Assembly (NCBI GenBank): GCA_963693365.1
Contig: CAVNZM010000002.1
Span: 12,090,001-12,154,000, forward strand
Direction of reading: 5' to 3'
DNA length: 64,000 nucleotides
DNA from: Amoebidium appalachense
Lineage: Eukaryota; Ichthyosporea
Shown here: one piece after another, positions 30,440 through 48,987 of the stretch
Layout of the letters: each line of letters starts with the position of its first letter
How positions within the stretch are numbered: position 1 is the stretch's first letter
Program-made: the position numbers and the translations under genes
The notes under the pieces: model-generated
The model's database searches: none
The model's input: only the letters and a program-made list of their open reading frames with translations
Told to the model about the DNA's origin: nothing

Positions 30440-30695
30440 CAGGGGTCCCTCGCATATTATATTAAACCCCGTTTTTGGCCAAAAGTGTATCAATACGCGA
30501 GGTGTATTAATATGCGAACGCGACAGTTTGGTATATAACTTGCCATATATGGTGTCGCGCATATGTATTCACATATGGATATAGGGGGAAAATATGCCCC
30601 CCTATCATATATTGTCCAGGGCCTAAAGCTTAAAAGTGTATCAATGCGCGAATGTATAAATAAGATGGTGTATTAACAAGCGTGGGGAACCCCTG
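30440..30695. mobile_element. 256-bp MITE with TA target-site duplication (mariner/pogo-like)
   Basis: The element starts CAGGGGTCCCTCGC and ends GCGTGGGGAACCCCTG, with TA directly outside both ends (30438-30439, 30696-30697). The inverted ends match imperfectly over about 25 bp (CAGGGGT(T)CCC..CGC). The interior is a set of palindromes (GTGTATCAATACGCG, GTGTATTAATATGCG, GTGTCGCGCATATG). No transposase is encoded. TA duplication and CAG..CTG ends are typical of Tc1/mariner/pogo-type non-autonomous elements. Confidence 0.7.
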
Positions 30696-31001
30696 TAGAC
30701 CCAACTTGGGCCAAAACGGACACTCCCCTACACACACACACACACTGTCACTTATCTGCAGGCGCGCGGCGTGGACGCACAGGTGCACACACAAGAACAC
30801 ACCCTCCGCCACATCGCTATCGTATGAGCGTCTACGAGTCGGATGTGAGATCGCGACGATGTTTTATTAAATTTACAGGGCCAGTCACAGAATGCACAAG
30901 GTGCAGCGCCAGTGGTACGTGGTAGGGTGGTGGGGTGTGTGTGTGTTCGCGCGTGTGTGTGTGTGTATGTGGGGTGGGTGGGGTGGGTGGTGGTGGTGGC
31001 C

Positions 31002-31033
<32 letters not shown>

Positions 31034-31177
31034 TATGGCCATATGGGGGGGGGACCAAACTGCATGTCACAATAATTAGGGAGAACGACTGTCGTGACAT
31101 TGTTATTACTGTATACAATTGCGAGTCAACATATGCATATAGCTACCGGTACCGTACAAGACAATGTCTCCCCCCGC

Positions 31178-31210
<33 letters not shown>

Positions 31211-31417
31211 CGCAACCCACCCGTGCATGATGGCCACCCCCCGCTGTGCCCAGCCCAGATCTGAGGTTCTCGTCACTTCGTGTCGCTCTCCTACAAACCC
31301 ACTTAGTCTAATCTAACGACAGGTTTTGTGAAAAATTTAAATAAATCTCAACCATTTTTATATGAACCAATAATTTGCGCGCGATCGCACGATATTAGCT
31401 CTAGCCAAATATAGAAA

Positions 31418-31459
31418 TTTGGGCGGGAAGTTTTGGCGCGCCAAAAAAAAGTTTATATA
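31418..31459. promoter_or_regulatory. Twin E2F-like sites next to a TATA-like box
   Basis: TTTGGGCGGGAAG (31418-31430) is followed immediately by the perfect 16-bp palindrome TTTTGGCGCGCCAAAA (31431-31446) and then TTTATATA (31452-31459). Both sites fit the E2F/DP consensus TTTSSCGC. No gene was recognised next to it. Confidence 0.4.
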
Positions 31460-32747
31460 CTAGGCTAAAAAAAAGTAGGAGTATGCAGTCACTGTGGTCC
31501 GCGAATGGGGTGATGGACAGGCTAGGAGGGGCATTAGGGAGGGGAGGAGGGGGGGGGGGGAGGGGGGGGGGGGGGGGAGGGCACCATAATCAGAACACCA
31601 TCCACCCAGCCTAATACCCATTGACAAGCTGTTCCCCAAATTTTAGACGACGGTGTTTGCATCTGTTTCTGCTGTGCCTACATGTGTGCCTGTGTGCTTG
31701 TGTATGTACGCTCGTTATGTGTGTGCATGTGTGTGTGACTGTGTGTGTGCATGCGTGTGTGTGCGTGTGCGTGTGCGTGCGGATACACATGCACATTCAT
31801 CGTTTGATGCATGTGATCGAAGGAACGATCGCCGGTCGGTGTTTCTCATCAATTCACAAGCGAACCTCTGGCATGTCACATGGTACACAAACTGCCACGT
31901 CGTGCTTTTATTACTATGATTATAAGTTATACAAGCATACACTCGCACAACAACAGAAAAAAATGAACGGTAAACACATCCGCATGAGCATATTGTCTCC
32001 CAGCTCAATGCAAAATCGATTTCAAGGCATCTACAGCAAATCCTCTGGGTGATGCATGAGCCCCCCCCCCCCCCCCCTCCTCACCGGGGGTGGCCGGGGA
32101 TGATGATGCATGTGGTCACAACAAAACTCCTCGTGCAGTAATAGAACACAACCAACGGTTTAAAAGAGCATGTGTTTTGCTCCCAGCTAGCAGTTACAGT
32201 CGGGTTTTCATCAACACCACATGCAATACTGACACAAGAATACACTGAAATTTGGGCAAACACCCCAACAAACACACATTGACCCCCCCCCCCCCCCCCC
32301 CCCCCCTCTCACCCTCTTCTTTTGGTGGTTCAGCCACCGCTACTTTCCGCTTGCTCCCGTTCCCACTCACAGGAATAAGAACAAAAGCAACTAATAAGGC
32401 AAAAAAAAAGAGTCACGTAACTGATTTGCGTGTCTCAAAACCTTTTTAGGAAAGATGGAAGAAGGGAGAAGGCATAAAGAAAACGAAGCAAGGAAAAACC
32501 AAAAACGATGAAAAACAGAGAAAAACGGAGGAAATTCATAAAGAATTCTGGTGTGTGCATCACAGATACATAACCACCACGGGCATCCCTTGGCTGTCGT
32601 CATCTCCAAAACTTAACCCGGGTGGCCTTATGCTGTGTGGGCACAAAAAATTTGAACGTCAGAAACCAATTCCAAGATCTTCTCGACACCCAAAGAATAA
32701 AAGACAACAACAACAACAACACACACGCACGCACGCACGCACACGCA

Positions 32748-32820
<73 letters not shown>

Positions 32821-32848
32821 GCACGCACGCACGCACGCACTTACATAA

Positions 32849-32913
32849 CCTGACACAGGCACAGGCACAGGCACAGGCACAGACAGACACAGACACAGAC
32901 ACAGACACGGACG

Positions 32914-32945
<32 letters not shown>

Positions 32946-32968
32946 AGCACGGACACGGACACATACAC
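32849..32968. repeat. CAGGCA/CAGACA hexamer array beside (CA)n
   Basis: About twenty 6-bp units of the CAGGCA type, with CAGACA and CGGACA variants, lie right after an (ACGC)n/(CA)n block at 32725-32840. They translate to CVCV or TDTD strings and are not coding. Confidence 0.9.
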
Positions 32969-33307
32969 ATCATCAACATGGTTGGCTGTACCAATGAAAT
33001 CCCCCATCTCGCAGTGTGTGTATTGGTGTGCCTGTGGTTGATGGTTGTGGGTGTCCCCCCCCCCCCCCCCCCCCCCCTCTCCCTTTGAAACACCAGGTGT
33101 GCGTGTGTGTGTGTGTGTGTGCGCGCGCGCGCGCGCGTGTGTGTGCGTGCGCGCGCGGGTGTGCGCCCATGTGTGTATCTCGGAGATTCTCAATGACCGC
33201 ATGTCCATCTAAAACCCCGCTCCCCACCTCCCTCATTCCTCCTCTCCCTCCTCCCCTCCTCCCTCCTCTTAGAAGCAAAACGTACCAAAACGAAATATTA
33301 AAGTGAC

Positions 33308-39419
<6,112 letters not shown>

Positions 39420-40203
39420 GTTTGTATCTGCTCAAAACGAACCCGTCTACTCCAAATCGTATTGCTTCCAGCCGGTCAAGCTCTAAGCGAAACTTCGCGT
39501 TTTTTCTCCTAGGCCAAATCTGCGTACGTGGCTCTAAGGAAACGGGGAGTCCCGAAGTTACACTACGTTGGAAAGGCCCTCGGAGCTGCCCGGCTGTTCC
39601 TTGTCTGATTGATGTAATGCGCTAGATTCTTACAAAAAAATATTATGTGAAATAAAGCCAGGAAAAATGCATATATATTGCTCCTCTTTCTCACATTACA
39701 ACTCGCCTCCAGAGAGCTAAATGAACCTTCTTCCCTTGTCTCGACCTGAGTCAGAGGCGAGCGCTGTGTGTGTGCATGTCGCGGCGCGTGCAGCGCATGG
39801 GCACTTTTGTCAGCCTAATCACAACATAAAGCAACTTGGGCAACATCAAACTTACCGATCGGATCGCAAGAATGCGATTGAATTACAAAACATGACCGAT
39901 CCCAAAACTGATCAGCTGTGCACTGGACCAACGTTCGATCGACCGATTTTTTCTAACAGTAGTGTGCTTGTGTGTGATTGGGTGTGGTATATATGGTTGT
40001 GTGCATATATGGGTGTGGGCAAATGCAAGTGCACATGTCGTTTTCTTACCCTTGGTGATGTATATACCACTCACCAAAGTGGGAAGGTGAGGGCTGACAC
40101 CGCTGACCATGGACTCCTGCACGGGTCGAACGGTCTGCCAGACTGCCTGGCAGTGTGTGATCGCGTGCAGAGCCGAGTGTGCATGTGTCCCATGTGTGTG
40201 TGT

Positions 40204-40256
<53 letters not shown>

Positions 40257-40325
40257 CGCATGTGTGTGAAACAGTGAAAGTCATTATGCGATAGAGCGAT
40301 AGTGTGTGGGCGCGCGTGTGTGTGT

Positions 40326-40395
<70 letters not shown>

Positions 40396-40413
40396 GGGGG
40401 ATAGTGTGATAGT

Positions 40414-40444
<31 letters not shown>

Positions 40445-40660
40445 GGGGGGGGAGTGCACGTATGTATTGAAGGGCGGGAAGCATGAAAGCGAAACATCAA
40501 ACACCCCACGCAAAGCAGAAAGCGAACCATTGCATTATGATAGAACAAACAACTCAAATTCGATAAAAACGGTGTGTTCCAACCATATTTAAACTTTATT
40601 GGCCAATCAACACACAGCGCCACGGAAACTTTCTGAGCAGATATGCCACCAGGGCACACC
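39420..40660. other. Tandem-gene spacer between ADRM1 stop and mL44 start
   Basis: This 1.2-kb spacer must hold the ADRM1 3' UTR and the mL44 promoter. It contains the longest homopolymer of the window (69 G, 40326-40394), a second G-run (40429-40452) and a (GT)n block (40198-40248). The part nearest mL44 (39420-39720) is unique DNA and the likely promoter. Confidence 0.5.
40326..40394. repeat. 69-nt G homopolymer
   Basis: Longest homopolymer in the window. It is preceded by GTGTGTGTGT and followed after one A by more G and a GT block, so GT passes into G with no spacer. Confidence 0.9.
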
Positions 40661-40752
40661 TCAGTCCGTTTCCATCTTGTCCCCAGAGTTGGCGCTGCTC
40701 TCACCCGTCGACTTATCGACATCAGCTTGAAGTGCCTTCAAAAATGCCTCTA

Positions 40753-40802
<50 letters not shown>

Positions 40803-40815
40803 CGTGCGTGTATGT

Positions 40816-40905
<90 letters not shown>

Positions 40906-41593
40906 CGTGTGTGCTTGAGGGGGGGGTCACACATAAAAGGAAAGCACAATACAAGGTCCCGGGGGGGGGGGGGGGGGGGGGAGGACATCTATCGGTTAGA
41001 TGGTGGCTAAAATGGAAGCGAAATTACAAAATCAAATATACAAAAAAAAAAATTGTGCCAAAACCAAACACACAGAGCCCATGATCAGGGGCATTCCTGT
41101 ACCTCGACACGATGATATTCTGCAATTCTTGAAACTCTCACGTGTGGCTCACAACCAACTACTCCTTTGCCAAGGGCTACACCCCGGGAGAGGAGGGGGG
41201 GGGGGGGGGGGGGGGGGGAAGGGGGGGGGAGGGAAGGGGGTAGGAGAAGGGAGGGAGGGGTTACGGAATTACGTAAAACCATAACACACATGTCTGGATA
41301 TCGTCACTTCTGGGGAAAGAGAACAGGAAAATGGAGGCAGAGGGGGGGGGGGGGGGGGGGGAGGAGGAGGAGGAAGAGGGGGGGGGGGGGGGGGGAGGAG
41401 GTTGTTACCAGCTGTTTGGTTTGTGTCTGTGCCCACACCAAGCTGGGCAGGTGCCACCTGGCCGGACTTCAATGCCGCATTAAACGCATGCATGGCCTGT
41501 GTGTGTGTGTGTGTGAGTGTGTGAGTGTGTGTGTGTGTGGAAGGAGGGGTGGGGGGAGGGGGTGTCGTGTTTGCGTGTGTAGACAGCTGGGTG

Positions 41594-41631
<38 letters not shown>

Positions 41632-41960
41632 GTGCGTGCGTGTGTGTGTGTGTGTGTAGATAGCCGGGTGTTTGTGTGTGTGTGTTTGCGTGTATGGCAC
41701 TGTATGCGTGTGCGTGCACATATGTGCACGTATGCATGTGGGTAGGTGTGTGGGCGTATCTGTCTGTTTGCTCATATCGTATGTGTGTACGCAGTTGCCA
41801 AATGAATCGTGCCAGTTTCTGGAAGGCAATAGCAGAAGGTGTTAACTGTGACGGTACTGCCTCAGACACAGTTCTGCGCTAACAAATGCCGGGCTCAACA
41901 TCACAGCCACCAGCCGAGACCTCAATGATCATAGCTAGGGGCCGACTGTAGCTGAGGGTT

Positions 41961-42005
<45 letters not shown>

Positions 42006-42067
42006 ACACACACACACAGGAACACCCATCACCCCTTCTTTTTTCTTTTATTTTCTTTGTGAGGGAG

Positions 42068-42132
<65 letters not shown>

Positions 42133-43400
42133 GCATCAGTGGTGTGTATGTGTGTGTGTGTGTGTGCGTGTGTGTGGGCAGGGGGGGGGGGGGGGGGTGT
42201 AAATCACCTGAGCAAACTGAGGGCTCTTAATAAGAGACTGCATGGCTTCAGGGGTGTGGGGTGGCGGCAGGAATGGCTTGAGCACTTCGAGAGATTGGGG
42301 GTCGGACAGGAGGGGGCTCAGAACGTCAGGAGAAAGAACATCGTTCATGCTGACGTTGTCTGCAAAAATACCGGAAAATGAATAAAACGGGGTTGTGAAA
42401 TAGGGATAGGCGAGTTGGTGCATGCAATGCATTTGGGGATCTCTAAATCAATTGCAAAAATAAGGGGACGTGAATAAACGGGATTTTGGTATAGAGATAA
42501 GCGACTTAGTGCATGTTTCAATGCATTTGGGTGTATCTCTATATATCATTTGGATAAGTGAAATTACGGGATTTTGATATTGGGATAGGCGACTTGGTAC
42601 CTGCAATAGAGTTGGGTACCTCCAAATATCATATGCAAAATACTGGGACGTAAATAAACGGGATTTTCGATTTTCGAATGACTGACTTGGTAAATGCACT
42701 GAGCTTGGTATCTCTAAACATCATTTGCAAAAAAACGGGTATATAAACACACGGGATTGCGAGATTACGAGATCTGGGACTTGGTGCATACAGTGAAGTT
42801 GGATATCACCAAGCATCATTCCCGACTAGACGATTGTACGTTAAATGTCATATCATTTTTGATTTTCCATACATCACCATTCTTTTTTGATCAAAAGTAA
42901 TTAAAATTTTAAGTTTTAACCCTTCACATACCAGGCATGCGGATACCGGAGAGCAGCTGCTGCAGTGCCGAGAGCTCAGCGGCGGTAGGTGCATGGCCCC
43001 CCACAGAGGAGGCCCCCGTAAGGGGGGTGGATGCGGGCTCAGAGGAGGGGGCGGGAGCGGCGGAAGGAGCGGGTGCGGGGGCAGGAGTCTCGGGTGCCGG
43101 CGCACTGAGCCAATCAGATATGTTTGTTAAATCTCGAATCGAATATTAAAAACAGGGTACGGGAGAGGGGAGGGAGAGTATTTGGACTGTGAGAGAGTGT
43201 AGAGTAAAATGAAAGTTTTGTGCAAGTGGACAAAAGAAAACTAGCATGGTGGAGTCTATAAATGATATACAGGCACGTGCGCCCCACACCCAACACATCC
43301 GATTAAACTAAACCCATGGGAAGGGATGGGTTTCGCAAGACCCCCTTTTTCTTTCTTCTCTTTCTTTCTTTCTTTCTTTCTTTCTTTTTTTTTTTTTTTT

Positions 43401-43431
<31 letters not shown>

Positions 43432-44037
43432 GGGGGTTTGAATGCGAAACACGGTACGAAGTACGCATACACGATGAGACGCATGGTGCAGGACACATGC
43501 AAAGGCAAACATTCAAGTATGCAACATCAGCCATGCGCACAGTATGCGTCATAAGCAGAGCCCATCCTCAGGGAGGGCCCAAGTCATCAATTGCGTTTCG
43601 ACCCCTTAGCCCGCGTATATACGACTCCTCAACTCAGACAGCAGCATCAACTGAACTTGGGAGGGTCAACCCGTCTTGATCAAAGACGAGCAGGGTTGCT
43701 TATGCAAGCAAGGTGAGCAAAACGGTGAAGATGTGCGCGCAAACTAATGCAGTGCAGCGAAAAATGTGTATGTGCTTACAGATGCACGACACAGAGCAAC
43801 CATGCCCGGTTGCATGGAAGTAAAGCGGTGGGGAGGGGGGGGAGGGGGAGGTTAAAGGGCGGGGGGACGGGGGGGGGGGGGGGGGGGGGGGGATTGAATA
43901 CGTCATAGAGTACCAAGTACACATTCATGGCAGACAACACCATGCAGAGTGCAAACCACACAAAGAGGATGTATATTTAGCAAAACCCATCATCAGAAAA
44001 AGCCCAAATCATACACAGTACACCGTGGGTGGTTGCG

Positions 44038-44076
<39 letters not shown>

Positions 44077-44211
44077 ACGTACGGTGCAGCAGCTGCCGGT
44101 GTGACGTCCATGCCCGGGGCATCGAGCTGTGGCCCGGAAAGAGAAAGTCAGCAACAGCCATTTGCGTAAAAATCCTTACAAACGATTGCATCTTTAATAC
44201 AGGTGGCTTGC

Positions 44212-44244
<33 letters not shown>

Positions 44245-44795
44245 TTCCCCTCCCCCGGTCTTCCCCCCACCCAATCTCCCACTTTCCGTATTTTGTGTCT
44301 GTGCAAAATATGTTGATGCCACCCTTCCTGGAAGAGGGAGGGAGAATCCGAATGTGTCTCTCTTGCATGCTTCCGTTTTCCGAACTTTCTTTCTTCTTCT
44401 TTCTTTCTTTCTACTTCCCTTTTGAAGGAGGTTACACAGTATACGTTAAAAAAAAAAAAAAAAAAAAAACCAAATGAATTGCAGTGCAATACGTACGGTG
44501 TGGTGTTTATCGAACCAGGAGAGGGGAAAAAACCAAAACTCGAGAACCAAAAGGGACAAAAAAAAAAAAGGGGGGGGGGGGGGACCTTGTCCAAATCGAC
44601 GCCAGCAAATGGGTCGCCGCTGTTGCTTGAGGGGGGGTTGTTGATGAGGTAGTTCACCTTGCGCACTATCTCTAGGTCCTTCTCGTCCTTGGGCTGTGTG
44701 TGTGTGTGTGCATGTGCGTGTGCGTGTGCGCGCGCGTGTGTGTGTGTGTGTGTGTGTACGGGGATGTGTGTGGCGTGTGTGTGTGTGTGCACGGG

Positions 44796-44873
<78 letters not shown>

Positions 44874-45607
44874 CGCCTGTGTCTGCTGGAATGTGTATAT
44901 GTGTGTAGATCTGTGCGTGTGTAGGTGTAGGTGCTCGTGTGAGTGAAAAAGAGGGCGTATGGGAGAGAGGAAGAAACAGAATCGTTTGCAGTTGCAAGAA
45001 ACTTATCCATAAAACTACCCAAAAACACGCAAGCGCAAACAAACGAGCCTCGAGCTCACTCAGATGAACATATCTTCCCATCCCATCCCTCAATAGACAT
45101 TAAATTGAAGTTACAGAGGAATCACCGCGAGCACACACATGCAGCCCCCCCCCCCCCTCACACACACACACACAAAAAAAAAAAGAAAAACACCCATTCA
45201 TATATCACACCCACCCCCTAGCCCCCACCCCAGCCACACCCACCCACCCACACCCACACCCACACACACACCTCCTGCATCCAGAAGAAGTACTTCCTGC
45301 TAGTGCCGCTGAAGCTCAGCAGGTAGACCCTCTGGTTGGTCTGCTTGACCTTCTTGAACTCCGCATCGGACGGGAAGATGATCAGCGCCTGTGCGAAACA
45401 ACATCTGTTATTCATTGCTTTACATATAGCTTGTTTGCACTATGAATAGCCCGGGCGTCTAACATGTGTCTAGTATAACCTGATGGTTTATGTTTGAACC
45501 AAATTGCGCTCTCTATCTGCCTTTGTCCCCCACTCTCTCTCCCCCCCCCCCCCTCTCCCTCCCCGCGTCCCCCCCCCCCCTCCACGCGTCTCTCTCAGTG
45601 TGCATGT

Positions 45608-45676
<69 letters not shown>

Positions 45677-45873
45677 CGCGCGCGCGTGCGCGCACGCGCC
45701 TGTGTGTCTGTGTTTGTGTGTGCACGCGCAGATGCGCAACCACTCAACAGTGACGCCTGCCCCTGGCTACGTGGTCCACAGTGCCAATTCATCGGCTTGC
45801 TGGCATTATGCATGCCCTGTAACCTCGCACTTGTTCGAGTTGCTGGTAGGGGTACATGGGGGGAAGGGGGGGG

Positions 45874-45909
<36 letters not shown>

Positions 45910-46675
45910 GTGTGCGTGTGTGTTTGTATGTGTGTGTGCGCGCACGTGTGTGTGTGCGTGTGTGTGTATGAGCAGGAGAAGGGGGGGGGGGGGGGGGGGT
46001 TGAATGCGTCATAAAGTACGAAGTACACAAGAACAAACGGATAACACGATGTAGAATGCAAGCCATACATAAAGAGTATGCATAATAAGCAGAGACCATC
46101 CTCAGGGGGGGAAGGGGGGGGGGAGGGGGGGGGGGAGGACAAACCTCTTCCTCCTTGCCTGATTTTCTGTCCTTCCAGCAGAAATGCAGAAGCCCGTCCC
46201 TCTAGAGGCAAAAGGTCAGTGTATGATACAAGACAGATAAGCATTGCAAGGGAAAGAACTTGAAAGAAAGGAGGAGCGGAAGGGGAGGGGGGGGGGGGGG
46301 AGGGAGGGGAGGGAGGGGGGGGAGGGGAGGGGGGGGGGAGGGGGGAGAGGGGGGGGGGGGGGGCAAGGGGGTGAGGAGGGGGTGGTGGACAGGGCCAGGT
46401 GAAGCCAGAAAAGGCTAACATTAAATCATCATCACCCACGTGGAAGACACGCCACTATATTCTGAACACAAAAACAAGGAAACAGTTTTGAGCTGTCGTG
46501 AAGTGACAGGAAAACATTACTCTACGAAACATTACCAATACAATGTCAAATGAACGATTCACTGCTTTCTAAACGGATAAAAATATATATTTTAAAAACT
46601 TACGCCAACCACCTTCTACAACCCCTCTATTACATAGTACAAACACATACAAACAAACACAAAAACGTGGCAGAA

Positions 46676-46759
<84 letters not shown>

Positions 46760-46975
46760 ACACCCACACCCACACCCACACCCACCCACACGAACCAAAT
46801 GAAAAAACACAATAAAAAAGTGTTAAGACAAAATGAGAAAACATACCACGACGAGGTAGACCAACCCCTTGCGCACATCGGGAGTGACCATCTTTCCCTC
46901 CTTGTTCATGCGCCCGGCACGGAACTCAATCAGATTGCCGCTCTTGGGCGTCTGTGCCGTCGGAAACAGAGACAT
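40661..46975 (-). CDS. ADRM1: 26S proteasome ubiquitin receptor Rpn13/ADRM1
   Basis: Nine exons: 46975-46847, 46201-46145, 45388-45272, 44693-44586, 44126-44083, 43104-42932, 42359-42208, 41496-41409, 40755-40661; 963 nt, 320 residues, all phases consistent. Rpn13 docks on Rpn2 in the regulatory particle, binds ubiquitin chains and recruits the deubiquitinase UCH37. The N-terminal Pru domain (residues about 10-115) is clear: [43 protein letters not shown] and the hallmark FFWMQE. An Ala/Pro-rich linker (about 150-195) follows. The DEUBAD region (about 210-310) has [32 protein letters not shown] and a C-terminal AFLKAL. The protein is shorter than human ADRM1 (407) but complete. An acceptor-like TTTTCCTAGCAG just before the start suggests a 5' UTR intron. 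Several acceptors directly abut (CA)n. Confidence 0.96.
42360..42823. repeat. About 95-bp minisatellite, five copies, abutting an ADRM1 acceptor
   Basis: Five degenerate units share GCAAAAATA, AATAAACGGGATTTT, GGCGACTTGGTGC and a TATCTCTA..ATCATT end. The first unit begins at the intron/exon border of ADRM1 exon 7, so its GCAAAAATA is, on the minus strand, the pyrimidine tract of the acceptor. The other units carry near-acceptors that lack the final G. Confidence 0.9.
43437..43713 (-). mobile_element. Dispersed poly-C-tailed repeat, long copy B
   Basis: Best-preserved copy. On the + strand a T-run and a G-run precede TTTGAATGCG, GGTACGAAGTACGCAT, ACACATGCAAAGGCA, the block around AGCAGAGCCCATCCTCAGG, GTTTCGACCCC and CCCGTCTTGATC..GAGCAGGGTTGCTTATGC. 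On the minus strand the element therefore ends in poly-C followed by poly-A. It lies in an ADRM1 intron, same sense as the gene. Confidence 0.7.
43893..44027 (-). mobile_element. Dispersed repeat, partial copy
   Basis: Follows a G-run with ATTGAATACGTCATAGAGTA, then CAAGTACACAT, CAGACAACACCATGCAGAG, ACAAAGAGGATG and CCCATCATCAG. It is adjacent to the long copy, 180 bp downstream, in the same ADRM1 intron and orientation. Confidence 0.6.
46000..46110 (-). mobile_element. Dispersed repeat, near-identical truncated copy
   Basis: Almost base-for-base identical to 826-940: TTGAATGCGTCA, AAGTACGAAGTACACAAGAA, GATAACACGATG, CATAAAGAGTATGCATAATA, AGCAGAG and CATCCTCAGG. It is cut off by another G-rich block and lies in the ADRM1 intron before exon 2. 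Confidence 0.75.
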
Positions 46976-47063
46976 GGTGCCTGCTAGGAAAACACCATTG
47001 AGTTTCTTTTTTTCCTTTTCTTTTTTTTTTTTTTTTTTTTGAGCGGGGGGCGGGGGGGGGGAA

Positions 47064-47099
<36 letters not shown>

Positions 47100-47286
47100 G
47101 ATGTATGCGTTAGAGGGATGGAAATATGGAGGAGACAACAAAGAGCAACAACAAAGTGTCACAAAAGTGGGAAATCCAAAATCAAAACAATTTAAGCGTG
47201 CAGGCAGACGACACTTGAACAGAGCCCATGGAGGGAAGGGGGAGAGGAGGGGGAGGGGGCCGGGGGTAGGAAGGGAGGGGGGAGGC

Positions 47287-47413
47287 GTTTAGAATGCGGG
47301 GCACGGAACCAAAACCAACCACACGATGAAAAAACACAGTGCAGGGCACTTGCAAAAGGAAACATGTTAGCATGCAACATCAGAAACGCCTAATTTGCAA
47401 CATAAAGAGGGGT
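47287..47413 (-). mobile_element. Dispersed repeat, diverged copy
   Basis: After a G-rich block: TTTAGAATGCGGGGCACGG, CACACGATGAAAAA, GCAGGGCACTTGCAAA and GCATGCAACATCAG match the order of blocks in the 43437 copy. Identity is clearly lower. Confidence 0.45.
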
Positions 47414-47810
47414 TAATGCGTTACAGGATATCTCAAGAGCATCAGAGAGGGGGGGGGAGGGGGGCGGCTGGGGAAGGAGGGGGAGGGCGGGGGAGGAGGG
47501 GGCAGGAGTGTGTTACAACAGCGTACGAGGGACAGATTTACAATGGGAGGCACAATACAGATTTTGAGGAAAAGAGCACACGCAGAATATGCATTATAAG
47601 TCAAACCCGGAGTGAGAAAGAAAGGGGAAATAGTCAAAGAGACACAGGAAGAGAGGAAACAGAGAGGGGGAGGGGGGGAGGGGGGAGGAGCGGGCACGGG
47701 GGGGGTACTCGGGGGGGGGAGGGGGGGGGGGGATATAGAGGGAGGCAGAAAGAGAAAGGGAGAGAGCAACGGAGGGAGAGAGAGACAGAGATAGACACAC
47801 ACACACCCAC

Positions 47811-47841
<31 letters not shown>

Positions 47842-47994
47842 TAGGGAGGGAGGGAGGGAGGGAAAGGGAGGGAGAGAGAGAGAGCGAGGGAGAGAGGGAG
47901 AGAGGGAGAGAGGGGGGGGGGGGAGGGGGGAGGGAGAGAGAGAGAGAGGGAGAGAGGGGGGAGAGGGAGAGAGGGGGGGGGGGGGGGGGGGGGG

Positions 47995-48030
<36 letters not shown>

Positions 48031-48378
48031 AGCTGTGTGTGTGGCAAGCATGGGAAAGTGATGAGCGCCCCGGCGGGGGAAGACTGCGAGAAAGAGAGGG
48101 GGGGAAGGGGGGGGGGGGGGGGAGGAGGGGAGAGAGCGAGAGAGAGAGGGAGGGAGGAAGATGGAGATTAGGGAGAGAGAGGGGGAGAGGGGAGGGGGTA
48201 CGGGCGGGAAACGGAAAGAGAGAGAGGGGGAGAGAGAGAGAGGAGAGAGGGAGAGGGGGAGAGAAGGAGGGAGGGGGGAGAGAGAGAGAGTGTGTGTGTG
48301 TGCGTGGGTCTGTGTATGTGCACGTGTGTGTGAGAAGTGTCCGGGGGGGGGGGGGGGGGGAGGGAGGGGGGAGGGGTT

Positions 48379-48678
48379 AAAGGGGGTTTCTTTTAGGTTT
48401 TCGGGCCGGGCCGGGTCAGAGGGAATTCTAGCTATATGATTGGCGTGCTGCGCATCAATTGCGCACCATCATTTTGCCCGCAGCAAGGATCAGATGCGCC
48501 ATAGTACAACAAAAAAGAAAAAGAAAAGAGAAAAAAAAAGAAATAAAGAAGGGAATAATAATAATAAAGCGTTAGAACGAAAATTGCAGCTCATATCGTG
48601 ATTTATATGCTGAACAAATGGCTTGACCCGGATGTGCTGGAATGGGGACAATTATTCGGCCTAAAAGAAACCCCCTTT
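48379..48678. mobile_element. Foldback element with 19-bp perfect inverted ends
   Basis: AAAGGGGGTTTCTTTTAGG at 48379-48397 is repeated as its exact reverse complement at 48660-48678. CCGGGTCA occurs inside both arms. The arms enclose about 260 bp with no transposase. No obvious target-site duplication is seen. I infer a short non-autonomous element. Confidence 0.55.
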
Positions 48679-48906
48679 GAAGGGAAGGAGGATGACGAGC
48701 TCCAGCAGGTATCGTAAGCAAGATCTTGAAAAAAGCAACAACATAAAACGACTGAATCAAAACATAAAGAAAGCAGCTGCGAGACACAGAGACAAAGAGC
48801 TAAGTGGCGGGGACCAATGAAAGGGGAAAGGGGGAGAGAGGGAGAGAGTGTGTGTGCCTATAAGTGTGTGTGAAGTGTGCGCGCATGCGCGGGTGTGTAA
48901 TTGTCT

Positions 48907-48987
<81 letters not shown>

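Larger units (their letters stand above)
25916..33307. other. 7.4-kb gene desert
   Basis: This lies upstream of the desaturase and downstream of mL44. I see no convincing exon. From 25916 to 28270 there are no long homopolymers. CA-type microsatellites begin near 27300. Separate entries describe a CCAAT cluster, a GC-rich block (29478-29640), a MITE (30440-30695), an E2F-like palindrome (31418-31446) and a hexamer array (32849-32968). Long C or G runs reappear at 28270-28315, 31004-31031, 31176-31208, 32059-32077 and 32282-32306. Confidence 0.6.

Noticed and set aside
43670-43713. 5S-rRNA-like wording (CGTCT..GATC..GAGCAGGGTTG) in the dispersed repeat
   Set aside because: The similarity is short and the order relative to the tail is wrong for a 5S-derived SINE. 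Treated as coincidence unless a full alignment supports it.
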